Assembly (NCBI GenBank): GCA_023129325.1
Contig: JAGMCI010000033.1
Coordinates: forward strand, 1-64,000
DNA length: 64,000 bases
Direction: 5' to 3'
From: Caldifarciminota bacterium
GTDB taxonomy: Bacteria; Hydrothermota; UBA3073; JACQXS01; JAGMCI01
Both the position numbers and the translations under genes were made by a program. Below are positions 43,590-51,675 of this stretch, piece by piece. A model generated the notes under the pieces. That model searched no databases and was not told where the DNA came from. It saw only the letters and a program-made list of their open reading frames with translations. Each line of letters begins with the position of its first letter. The first letter of the stretch is position 1.

Positions 43590-45197
43590 GTGGATATTTT
43601 AAGAAAGAATGCTTTTCGTATATTAGGTCTACCCGTCACAGCTTCAAGAAAGGAGATTGTTGGCAGGGTGGATGAGATACAAGCTCACATTACAATTGGG
43701 CAAACTATTCATTACGATACTGATTTCCCTTGGATTGGCGAACTCCAGCGAAATGGGGAAACAGCAAAAGAAGCATCACAAGTGTTAGAGAATCCAAGTG
43801 CAAAACTTGAGCATCTGCTCTCCTGGTTTTGGGTTATCGATGAATTTGATAATCTGGCGATTGATGCTCTGAAAAATGAAGATGTAGACAAGGCGGTTGA
43901 AATTTGGTCTGCGGCGGCACAACAAAAAGGTAGTCATCATAAAAAGAATTTAGCCACGCTTCAACAGATTTTAGCCTTTCAAGAATCTGATTCTGACTAT
44001 CAACATCTAAAAGGCACTATAAGGTTTTGGGCTGAACTTACTTCATCAAACCAACTATTTCATTTGATTGAAAATATTACCCCTAAGTTGTCAAAGCTCG
44101 TCACTAATGGTCAAATTACTCGATTCGTTGGAAGTCATATAAGTCAGACAGCAAAATTGTTTCTCTTCAGATGGATTGATGAGAACCGATTGGACAGAAT
44201 TGGACAATTCTTTGACGATTTAAGTGAGAGTGATTTGTCACCAAAAATCGTTACTTCTATTAAAGAAGACTATGTGAAACCACTATCCGAAGAGATCGAT
44301 AAAATGTGTGGTAAATTTTCAGATATGAAGGGTGATTATGAGAAGATATATACTAAAACAAAAAAGTTTTTTAAAAAGGTCAATCCCTATTTAGAAAAGA
44401 TTAAACAAACTGGTGACTCCTTCTTAATAGAGAATTATGGTGATAAGATTGGTGAAGTCATACTCGATAATGCGATTAAGTATTGGAACAATACATATAA
44501 CTGGGAGAAGTGTGAGGAACTTTGTGAAATGGCTGAAACTGTTATTACCGGGCTTTTACTAAAAGAGAGGTTAGAAAAAACCATAAATACCATTTCAGAC
44601 TATGCAGAACCAGAGGAGATGTGGGAAAATGCTGAACAAGAAGAGATATTGGAAAATCTTGAGCCTATTAATCGGAGCACATCACACTTTCAGACAATAA
44701 AGGTCGTAGGAGGCATACTTTTAGGCTTGGTGGCGTTGGCTGTTATGATTTGGTTGTTTAGTCCTGATAGGGATTTTTACTCGGGAACAAATTTGAATCA
44801 GGACTATTCCAGTTCTTCATTATCTTATTCAAGTTCTCACGAGGCAAGTTCAAGTTCCCAAGAGATTGCTATGCTGAGGCAAAAAATTGATGACACCAAA
44901 CTGAAACTGAATAAAATGGAATCAGGATTTCCATTATTGGAAAGTACTCTTGAGAGGCATGAGAATCAGTTAAAAAGACTTAAGGAAGATATTAACGACG
45001 CAGAAAGAAAATTGGAACGAGGGCTATACGTAAATAAAGCTACCTACCACAGCAATATTGATAGTTACAACAATCTTCTTCAGAAACACGAGTCTATTTT
45101 AACAGACTACCAAACGAAATATGACGAATACAAGAGACTTTTAGATGCAACAAATGCCGATATTGCGCGATATAATCGCTTAACTGGAGCTAAATAA
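43590..45197 (+). CDS. Membrane protein with degenerate J-like N-terminus and periplasmic coiled coil
   Basis: The 535-aa product starts at GTG (43590). Residues about 5-95 have the outline of a J-domain: NAFRILGLPVTASRKEIVGR resembles the ..YEILGV...A...EIK.. start, and AKEASQVLENPSAKLEHLLSW resembles the helix III INEAYEVL.DP..R segment. The HPD tripeptide is absent, and a WFW motif follows. A long helical region runs to about 365. One transmembrane helix (VVGGILLGLVALAVMIWLF, about 371-390) is followed by a Ser-rich linker (SSSSLSYSSSHEASSSS) and a coiled coil of about 110 residues to the end. The predicted topology is N-terminus inside, coiled coil in the periplasm. It is the first gene of the Hsp70 module and is followed within 2 nt. 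The J-like assignment is by pattern only. Confidence 0.6.
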   Translation: MDILRKNAFRILGLPVTASRKEIVGRVDEIQAHITIGQTIHYDTDFPWIGELQRNGETAKEASQVLENPSAKLEHLLSWFWVIDEFDNLAIDALKNEDVDKAVEIWSAAAQQKGSHHKKNLATLQQILAFQESDSDYQHLKGTIRFWAELTSSNQLFHLIENITPKLSKLVTNGQITRFVGSHISQTAKLFLFRWIDENRLDRIGQFFDDLSESDLSPKIVTSIKEDYVKPLSEEIDKMCGKFSDMKGDYEKIYTKTKKFFKKVNPYLEKIKQTGDSFLIENYGDKIGEVILDNAIKYWNNTYNWEKCEELCEMAETVITGLLLKERLEKTINTISDYAEPEEMWENAEQEEILENLEPINRSTSHFQTIKVVGGILLGLVALAVMIWLFSPDRDFYSGTNLNQDYSSSSLSYSSSHEASSSSQEIAMLRQKIDDTKLKLNKMESGFPLLESTLERHENQLKRLKEDINDAERKLERGLYVNKATYHSNIDSYNNLLQKHESILTDYQTKYDEYKRLLDATNADIARYNRLTGAK

Positions 45198-45199
45198 GA

Positions 45200-46201
45200 A
45201 TGAAAAAGATACAACTTAAAGAAATAACCATAATTTTTCTATGTCTATTAAGCACGGTTTGTTACAGCCAGCCACAAAATACCCTTAAGGAAAAATCCAG
45301 GATAGAGAAACTTGAAGCCAGAATAGATAGTGTAAGCTCGTCGATAGTTAATATTATAAAGATGCTAGAATCAAATTTCAAAGTTCTGTCAAATAGACTC
45401 TCAGAGGTAGAAACAAGAACCCAGCGAGAAATCAAGATTATTACATCCAGGCAAGCTTCAATTCAGACGGAATTCAAGAACCTCTCAGAAAACCAAATAG
45501 CTATTAAAAGCCAACTTCAAAGCCTGAATAACAAACTCGATTCACTGAGAATTGCACAGGATGCATTAAAAGCTAATGTGATTAACTTAAATCAAAAGAC
45601 GGGCAGAGAAATAACAAGTATCAAAAAAGATACGTTAACCAGATTCCTTGTAGTTAGCTTAGCAGTTCTATTTACATTATTGGTAATTATTGTAGTAGTA
45701 GTGGTATTCCAGAAGAAGTTCAAGAAGGTCAATGTTGTTGAGGAAAGCATCAAGCTTGATGCCAAGATGAGTGAGATACTTGAAAACCAATTAGTTCTTA
45801 TGAAGAAAGAAGCAATTGAAAAAAAACCACCAAAAATAGATATAGAGATTGACCATTCTTTGCCAATACGGGTTGGTGCCGAAATTTTTAGAATGCGCAA
45901 GAGAATTGAGAATATGGATGAAAACACTAAGGGAATTCATGCGTTGAAGAATGCGTTGACCCGTTTGGAGGATGAGTTCAACAGTCAGGGATATGTGATA
46001 AAAGACCTCACTGACCAACCATTTGTGGATGGACTTATTAATATAAAAGTGGTTAACTATATTACACGAGATGACATTGAGACGGGAAAAGAAATTATTC
46101 AAAAGATGATGACGCCACTAATTCTCCACAATGGCGTTGTGGTAAATATTGGAGAAATAGAGGTGGCAGTGTCTTCTAAAGATGTAGAAAAATCTAAATA
46201 G
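45200..46201 (+). CDS. Membrane-anchored coiled-coil protein with GrpE-like C-terminal domain
   Basis: The 333-aa product has an N-terminal signal/anchor (ITIIFLCLLSTVCYSQ), a periplasmic coiled coil (about 30-145), one transmembrane helix (FLVVSLAVLFTLLVIIVVVVVF, about 149-170) and a cytoplasmic C-terminal domain. Residues about 240-325 align by eye with the helix and beta-wing of GrpE: KNALTRLEDEFNSQGYVIKD, then DQPFVDGL in place of the FDP..H motif, and TPLILHNGVVVNIGEIEVAV in place of GY.L.GR.IR.A.V.V. It is thus a plausible nucleotide-exchange factor fixed to the membrane, encoded 9 nt before the Hsp70 gene. An independent structural comparison would be needed to call it GrpE. Confidence 0.6.
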   Translation: MKKIQLKEITIIFLCLLSTVCYSQPQNTLKEKSRIEKLEARIDSVSSSIVNIIKMLESNFKVLSNRLSEVETRTQREIKIITSRQASIQTEFKNLSENQIAIKSQLQSLNNKLDSLRIAQDALKANVINLNQKTGREITSIKKDTLTRFLVVSLAVLFTLLVIIVVVVVFQKKFKKVNVVEESIKLDAKMSEILENQLVLMKKEAIEKKPPKIDIEIDHSLPIRVGAEIFRMRKRIENMDENTKGIHALKNALTRLEDEFNSQGYVIKDLTDQPFVDGLINIKVVNYITRDDIETGKEIIQKMMTPLILHNGVVVNIGEIEVAVSSKDVEKSK

Positions 46202-46209
46202 GAGGAACT

Positions 46210-48747
46210 ATGTCAAAACAAAAAATTAATTACGGTATAGACTTGGGTACTACTAATTCTTCAATTGCCCGTGTAGAAGATGATGGGAATATACGTGTTT
46301 TTCAAATTGGAATGTCCTTCATAATGCCTTCTTGTATTCATTTCCCCAAAAATCGTCCGGAGTTGGTTGGGCTTGAAGCGTATAATAAACTTGGCAATCC
46401 AAAAGAGGAAATTAGAGAGAATACTTTTACAAAATTTAAGATAATGATGGGGACAAACCGTATTTATCACTGCTCTCATACAAACAAATCTTATACTCCT
46501 GAAAAACTCTCAGCAGAAGTGCTAAAGGAACTAAAAAGCTGGATAAGGGACGATAACGTTACATCTGCTGTGATTACTGTCCCAGCTGCTTTTGATCAGC
46601 CACAGATTGAAGCAACTCAGAGAGCTGCAGAGTTGGCGGGTTTTGAACATTGCGAACTGCTTCAAGAACCCATAGCGGCATCTTATGCTTATTTTCAAAG
46701 TCAGAAAAAAGTAGATGGAGTATGGTTGGTATTTGATTTAGGTGGTGGAACATTTGATGCTGCTCTTGTTAAAATGGAAGATGGAATCATATCTGTGCTT
46801 GACCATGAGGGGGATAACTTTTTGGGTGGCAGTAATATGGATTCGCTTATTGTAGATGAAGTTGTTATTCCTCATTTAGAACAAAATTTTTCTATTCAAA
46901 AAATATTAGCTAATGAAAAACGTCGAAAAAGTTTTCACCGTGCATGGGAGTATTATGCTGAGCAATCCAAAATTAAATTATCTGATAAGACTGCTTGGGA
47001 CATTGCACCTGACGATCCAATCTTTACGGATGATAGTGGTGATAAGATAGATACGGCAATCAAGTTGAAACGTTCAGAATTAGAAAAAATCATTTCCCCA
47101 ATAGTTGACAGAGCAATCAATATCTCTAAAGACCTGATGACACGGAATAATCTAAGTCCTTCTGGCCTGGCAACAGTATTAATGGTTGGAGGTTGTACTT
47201 ATATGCCCACAATTAGGGAAAAAGTTAAGGACGAAATATGTCCAAGAATAAATATTTCCATTGATCCAATGACTGTTGTAGCTAAAGGAGCTGCGCTATA
47301 TGCTTCAACTAAAACCATTCCGATAGAAAAACAACCACGGGATTATTCAAAAATACAGTTGACCTTAGGAGATGTTGGCACAACAGTGGAGACAGAGATA
47401 GCACTTGGGATTAAGGTTGATAAGAAAAAGACTAAGGGTACTGTTCCATCAAAAGTCTTTGCGGAGATAACAAGAAACGATAAGCTGTGGACAACGGGTA
47501 GAATTGAACTTGAAGGCGGTGCCGGTGTTGTGCGTCTCCATTTAATAGAAAATACAACGAATGGGTTCTCAGTTCAGCTTTTCGATGAATCAGGTGGCAA
47601 ACTGGAATGTGAACCGAATTCTATTTCTATTTTACAAGGGATTAAACTATCACAGACTCCTTTACCACTCGATATTGGTATTTTTGCTACTGAAATAAAG
47701 GAAATGAAGGGTGAAGAGCTGATGGTGGCTATACTAAAGAAAGGAACTTCTATACCTGCTGTTCATGAGAAGACTTTCCTTGCTCCAAAGGATTTAAGGC
47801 CGGGTAATAGTTCAGATGTTTTGAAAATCATTGTTTTGGGAGGTAAGGCAGGGACGAAACTGATTAGAAATACCTGTATGGGTAAAATAATTATTAGTGG
47901 AGATAATCTGCCATCTTTATTGCCCGAAGGAAGTGAAGTAAAAATAAAAATTAGAATGGATGAATCACGGAGAATCAGGGTTATCGCCTACCTACCATAT
48001 CTGGATAAAACCATAGACGAGGTCATGGATACGGGTTACACGGATTCTATCTTAAGCACAGAGGAACTTGCCAGCGAAATTGAAGCTGAAAAAACCAGAT
48101 TGGAGGACATACAGAATAAAACCCAGCAAGTTGGAGAGTTTACTGGGCCTGACCCGAATGAATTAGAAAAGACTTTAACAGAAATTGATGACCTAAATCA
48201 AAAGGGGTGTGGTGACGAGGCCCGTAGTAAAGAGGTTCAAAATAGACTAAATGAAATTGCTGCAAAAATAGATGAGATTGAAAGAAGTATAAAATGGCCG
48301 CAGGTTGAAAATGAGCTTGCCGAAGAATTGGACGCAACGGAACAAGCTGTTGATAGGTACGGAAAGGATAGAGACGAGCAAATCCTATCACAATTAAGAC
48401 CAGAAGTTGAAAAAACAATTGAATTAAAGAATGTCAAGCGTGCAAACGATGTATTAAACAAGCTACGCCAGTTGAAATGGAACATCTGGTCTGATAACCT
48501 TAGATGGTGGGCTGCCATATTATACAATATAAATGAATCGTTTGATGAAATTCAGTGGAGTGACCGGTCAAAAGCCATGAGTCTTGTTGATAAGGGAAGC
48601 TCGTTACTTGCAAGTGGTCAGCTTTCTGATGAGATTAAGGATATTGTCCGGGAGCTTTGGGACCTCATGCCTGAAACAGGCCCGGGCCAGGTAGAGACAA
48701 AAGAACCAAATACCGGTATTCCAATTTATAGACCCAAATATGAGTAA
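46210..48747 (+). CDS. Hsp70-family ATPase with an extra domain and long helical tail
   Basis: The 845-aa protein has a complete Hsp70 nucleotide-binding domain in residues 1-370: phosphate 1 GIDLGTTNSSIARV, VITVPAAFDQPQIEATQRAA, phosphate 2 VFDLGGGTFDAALV and adenosine motif VLMVGGCTYMPTIREKV. It differs from DnaK downstream. Residues about 380-480 form an additional beta-rich domain, a substrate-binding-like beta domain occupies about 485-605 (LPLDIGIFATEI ... AVHEKTFLAPKD ... VKIKIRMDESRRIRVIA), and about 610-845 is a charged helical extension. The C-terminus has no EEVD-like motif. AGGAGG precedes the ATG at good spacing. It overlaps the kinase-AAA gene by 8 nt, so the two are translationally coupled. 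Confidence 0.9.
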   Translation: MSKQKINYGIDLGTTNSSIARVEDDGNIRVFQIGMSFIMPSCIHFPKNRPELVGLEAYNKLGNPKEEIRENTFTKFKIMMGTNRIYHCSHTNKSYTPEKLSAEVLKELKSWIRDDNVTSAVITVPAAFDQPQIEATQRAAELAGFEHCELLQEPIAASYAYFQSQKKVDGVWLVFDLGGGTFDAALVKMEDGIISVLDHEGDNFLGGSNMDSLIVDEVVIPHLEQNFSIQKILANEKRRKSFHRAWEYYAEQSKIKLSDKTAWDIAPDDPIFTDDSGDKIDTAIKLKRSELEKIISPIVDRAINISKDLMTRNNLSPSGLATVLMVGGCTYMPTIREKVKDEICPRINISIDPMTVVAKGAALYASTKTIPIEKQPRDYSKIQLTLGDVGTTVETEIALGIKVDKKKTKGTVPSKVFAEITRNDKLWTTGRIELEGGAGVVRLHLIENTTNGFSVQLFDESGGKLECEPNSISILQGIKLSQTPLPLDIGIFATEIKEMKGEELMVAILKKGTSIPAVHEKTFLAPKDLRPGNSSDVLKIIVLGGKAGTKLIRNTCMGKIIISGDNLPSLLPEGSEVKIKIRMDESRRIRVIAYLPYLDKTIDEVMDTGYTDSILSTEELASEIEAEKTRLEDIQNKTQQVGEFTGPDPNELEKTLTEIDDLNQKGCGDEARSKEVQNRLNEIAAKIDEIERSIKWPQVENELAEELDATEQAVDRYGKDRDEQILSQLRPEVEKTIELKNVKRANDVLNKLRQLKWNIWSDNLRWWAAILYNINESFDEIQWSDRSKAMSLVDKGSSLLASGQLSDEIKDIVRELWDLMPETGPGQVETKEPNTGIPIYRPKYE

Positions 48748-50482
48748 GAGAATCCCTCAAAACATACTGCTTACTGCAGGTGAAGTGATTAAGGACACAT
48801 ACACTGTTGATTGCTTCGTTGGTGCAGGTGCCTTTGCCGAGGTCTACCGAGTCAAGCACAAATTCTTAGGCTTGCAGGCTCTAAAGGTCTTAAAGCCAGA
48901 TGTTTTTAAAAGAGAAGAACAGTCAAATTTTATTTCAGAAGCTACAATCCTTTCCCATATAACTCATCCCAATGTAGTTAGAGTTTTTGAGGCAAATTCC
49001 TTCAAAAAGGACGGCAAGGAGTTGTTTTTTATCTCTATGGAGTATGTGTCTGGTGAAACTTTATTCCAAATGCTAAAGAGGAAGATTAGAATTGTACTTC
49101 CACTCGCTCTTTCTCTTCAGAGAGATATATGTGCGGGGCTTTCAATTGCACATAGGCAGGAGCCTCCTGTAATTCACCGAGATATCAAGCCCCAAAATAT
49201 CTTGCTTTCGTATGACACATCAACGCCAATTGGAAAAGTCTCAGACTTTGGCGTTGCTAAAGCGGTAAATCCCAAGACTCGCATGACTGATGCAGCTGGC
49301 ACCGTTACCTATCTACCACCAGAGGGCTCCTGGGGCTTCCATACTCCAGCAAGCGATGTATTTTCAGCCGGTATTGTGTTCTATCAAATGGTAACAGGGA
49401 TTGCTCCGTGGACTTACGATTTTACCGGAGTTGAAGACGATATAGATACAATGGAGACCGCAGTGCTTAAAGCAAGAAAACAAAAGCCTCAAAAACCATC
49501 ATTTATCAATGACCAATGTGACAGCCAATTAGACGAGATAATTTTGAAAGCCATTGAAGATGATCAATCACAGCGGTTTAAGGATGGCACGGAATTTTTG
49601 GGTGCTTTACTTGATTATGAAAATAGGAAAAAGAGACCGATAGTTCAAAAGACAGGTATGCGTGAACCTGAATCAATTAAAGAAATCAAGAAAGGAAGCG
49701 GTTTCTCTGGGGTCGCTGGGATGGACGAGCTCAAGGAACTGCTCTATTCTGAAATTATTCTACCCTTACAACAAAAAGATTTGTATGACAAATATAGAAT
49801 TTCTCTTCCTAATGGGATTCTTCTTTACGGACCTCCTGGATGTGGTAAAACCTTTATATCAACAAAGTTATCTGAAGAAATTAACTACACTTTTATAGAA
49901 GTCAAGCCATCTGACCTGGCAAGTACTTATGTTCACGGCACACAACAAAAAATCGGAAGACTATTCCGACGAGCCAGAGAAAAAGTGCCATCGATAATAT
50001 TTATTGATGAAATTGATGCGATGATTCCGAAGCGCAGTGATAAACTAGATCATCACTATTCATCGGAGGTTAATGAGTTCTTGAGTCAATTAGGTGAATG
50101 TAGTAGAGAAGGTATCGTTGTAATTGCAACTACTAACCGACCGGACAGGATAGATTCGGCAGCACTACGTACAGGACGGTTTGATAAATTGATCTACGTG
50201 CCTCCTCCAGATTATGATGCTCGTGTTGCATTATTTGATATGTTCCTTAGTGGTCGCCCCACTTCATCTGATATAAAAACTAATGCTCTTGCTTCTGCTA
50301 CTGAAAACTACGTGGCGAGTGATATAGAAATGATCGTCAATGAAGCAGCAAGGTCTGCACTTAAGAAAAAAGGTGATATCACATTTAAGATTCTATCCGA
50401 TACAATTAGTACCATTTCTCCTTCTGTTTCCAGAGAAATGATTGAATATTATAATAATTTTAAAAACAAACGGAGCTTTTAA
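48740..50482 (+). CDS. Ser/Thr protein kinase fused to a p97/FtsH-type AAA ATPase
   Basis: The 580-aa protein joins two complete domains. Residues 20-295 form a PknB-like kinase with GAGAFAEVYRV (Gly loop), Lys49 in ALKVLK, HRDIKPQN (catalytic loop, 146-153), DFG (169-171) and an APE-like PPEGS. Residues 320-580 form one AAA domain with Walker A GPPGCGKT (364-371), Walker B IIFIDEID (419-426), the sensor/second region TTNRPDRIDSAALRTGRFD and the N-terminal signature FSGVAGMDELKELL. All catalytic residues are present in both halves. There are no transmembrane segments. The overlap with the Hsp70 gene suggests a stoichiometric partnership: the kinase may regulate, and the AAA ring remodel, clients of the Hsp70 machine. 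Confidence 0.92.
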   Translation: MSKRIPQNILLTAGEVIKDTYTVDCFVGAGAFAEVYRVKHKFLGLQALKVLKPDVFKREEQSNFISEATILSHITHPNVVRVFEANSFKKDGKELFFISMEYVSGETLFQMLKRKIRIVLPLALSLQRDICAGLSIAHRQEPPVIHRDIKPQNILLSYDTSTPIGKVSDFGVAKAVNPKTRMTDAAGTVTYLPPEGSWGFHTPASDVFSAGIVFYQMVTGIAPWTYDFTGVEDDIDTMETAVLKARKQKPQKPSFINDQCDSQLDEIILKAIEDDQSQRFKDGTEFLGALLDYENRKKRPIVQKTGMREPESIKEIKKGSGFSGVAGMDELKELLYSEIILPLQQKDLYDKYRISLPNGILLYGPPGCGKTFISTKLSEEINYTFIEVKPSDLASTYVHGTQQKIGRLFRRAREKVPSIIFIDEIDAMIPKRSDKLDHHYSSEVNEFLSQLGECSREGIVVIATTNRPDRIDSAALRTGRFDKLIYVPPPDYDARVALFDMFLSGRPTSSDIKTNALASATENYVASDIEMIVNEAARSALKKKGDITFKILSDTISTISPSVSREMIEYYNNFKNKRSF

Positions 50483-50515
50483 TGAAACTGATTGGTGAAT
50501 AAGTAGAGTATCTTA

Positions 50516-50656
50516 ATGGGAAAAAGGAAGCCAAAAAGGAAATCAAGTAGAATAAAAAGAGAAAAATTTTCCAAACATCGTAGAGCAAGTGATTTTATCA
50601 AAATAGGAAGTGAAAAAGAGGAGGTTCTGGCATGTCAGATCGTAACTATCTCTTAA
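50516..50656 (+). CDS. Possible 46-aa very basic protein
   Basis: A short frame starting MGKRKPKRKSSRIKREKFSK follows the kinase-AAA gene by 33 nt and is strongly basic in its first half. The Shine-Dalgarno is weak (GTAGAG). Coding potential is unproven. It could be a nucleic-acid-binding microprotein belonging to the module, or chance. Confidence 0.3.
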   Translation: MGKRKPKRKSSRIKREKFSKHRRASDFIKIGSEKEEVLACQIVTIS

Positions 50657-50748
50657 AGCCAGGACAACTCATTCATTGCAAATTAAAAGTCCCGCACCAC
50701 ACGGTGCGCGGGATACACGCTGTTCTAAATCCCGATAAATCGGGATAA
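50632..50748 (+). CDS. Possible 38-aa protein, perhaps cut short by palindromic repeats
   Basis: MSDRNYLLKPGQLIHCKLKV is preceded by GAGGAGG at 5-6 nt, a strong ribosome-binding site. After KLKV the frame runs through two GC-rich palindromes (PHHTVRGIHAVLNPDKSG) and stops. It looks like the start of a gene whose remainder was lost or disrupted by repeat insertion at the right edge of the Hsp70 module. Confidence 0.35.
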   Translation: MSDRNYLLKPGQLIHCKLKVPHHTVRGIHAVLNPDKSG

Positions 50749-50752
50749 GAAC
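50691..50752. repeat. Two palindromes at the right edge of the module
   Basis: CCCGCACC-ACAC-GGTGCGCGGG (50691-50712) is followed by GTTCTAAATCCCGAT-AA-ATCGGGATAAGAAC (50722-50752). The second belongs to the family at 9513-9547. Together they may terminate the module transcript before sppA. Confidence 0.75.
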
Positions 50753-50769
50753 GGTCAGCAGGAGGAAAG

Positions 50770-51585
50770 ATGAAAAGATGTGTTTGGATAAGCATTTCAA
50801 TTTTTATAGTTTTATTGTTTATACTCTTTGCTATCTTTGGCAAAAGAACTACTTTTGGAAAATCAATTGGACTCGTTGAAGTAAAGGGTATAATTAAATC
50901 ATCTGAAGAAGTTATCAAAAACCTCAACAAATGCAAGAAAAATCCCAATATTCGTGCTGTTGTTATAAGTATTAATTCTCCGGGAGGCACGGTTGTTCCC
51001 TGTCAGGAAATGTATAAAGCCATAAAAGAGCTTCAAAAACCCACTGTTGCTTCTTTAGGGATATCTGCTGCTTCTGGTGGGTATTATGTTGCCTGTGCCT
51101 GTGACCGCATAGTAAGTAATCCAGGAACAATGACAGGCTCTATCGGCGTGATAATGGAACTTCCAAATGTGGCTGAGTTGATAAAAAAGTTAGGAGTCAA
51201 ATTTAATGTTATTAAATCAAAACCCCACAAAGACATAGGTTCTCCATATAGAGAAATGACTCCTGGTGAGAAACAACTTTTAAAAGGTGTAGTAGATGAT
51301 GTTTATAATCAGTTTGTAGATGCAGTGATAGAAGGAAGAAAATTACCTCGCAATAAAGTCCTTGAAATTGCAGATGGTAGAATATTATCTGGTAGACAGG
51401 CACTTAAACTCGGACTTGTGGATACACTTGGCACTTTACATGATGCTAAGCTTATTGCCGGTGCACTCGCTGGTATCCCTGGTGAGCCAAAAATAATAAC
51501 ATTTCGCAGACCCCGCCCATTATTAACCCGTCTACTTAAAGGAATTATTGAGGAGAAACAAGAAATCAAGTTAGAATACAGGTAA
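50770..51585 (+). CDS. sppA: Signal peptide peptidase SppA-type serine protease
   Basis: The 271-aa protein has one N-terminal membrane anchor (WISISIFIVLLFILFAIFG), the SPPA fold motif INSPGGTV, the nucleophile serine in ISAASGGYYVA and the general-base lysine in the VIKSKPHKDIG region. It is the short, single-domain SppA form that degrades signal peptides in the membrane. CAGGAGGAAAG precedes the ATG. In many genomes sppA follows unrelated genes; here it resumes the ancestral-looking gene order after the Hsp70 module. Confidence 0.92.
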   Translation: MKRCVWISISIFIVLLFILFAIFGKRTTFGKSIGLVEVKGIIKSSEEVIKNLNKCKKNPNIRAVVISINSPGGTVVPCQEMYKAIKELQKPTVASLGISAASGGYYVACACDRIVSNPGTMTGSIGVIMELPNVAELIKKLGVKFNVIKSKPHKDIGSPYREMTPGEKQLLKGVVDDVYNQFVDAVIEGRKLPRNKVLEIADGRILSGRQALKLGLVDTLGTLHDAKLIAGALAGIPGEPKIITFRRPRPLLTRLLKGIIEEKQEIKLEYR

Positions 51586-51675
51586 TTACTATAAAAATGC
51601 AAAATGTAAAATTAACTAAAAAGGGAGCCACACCTGTCCACCTTTGTCAACTGACGGATTGATTTTTAAATTCTT

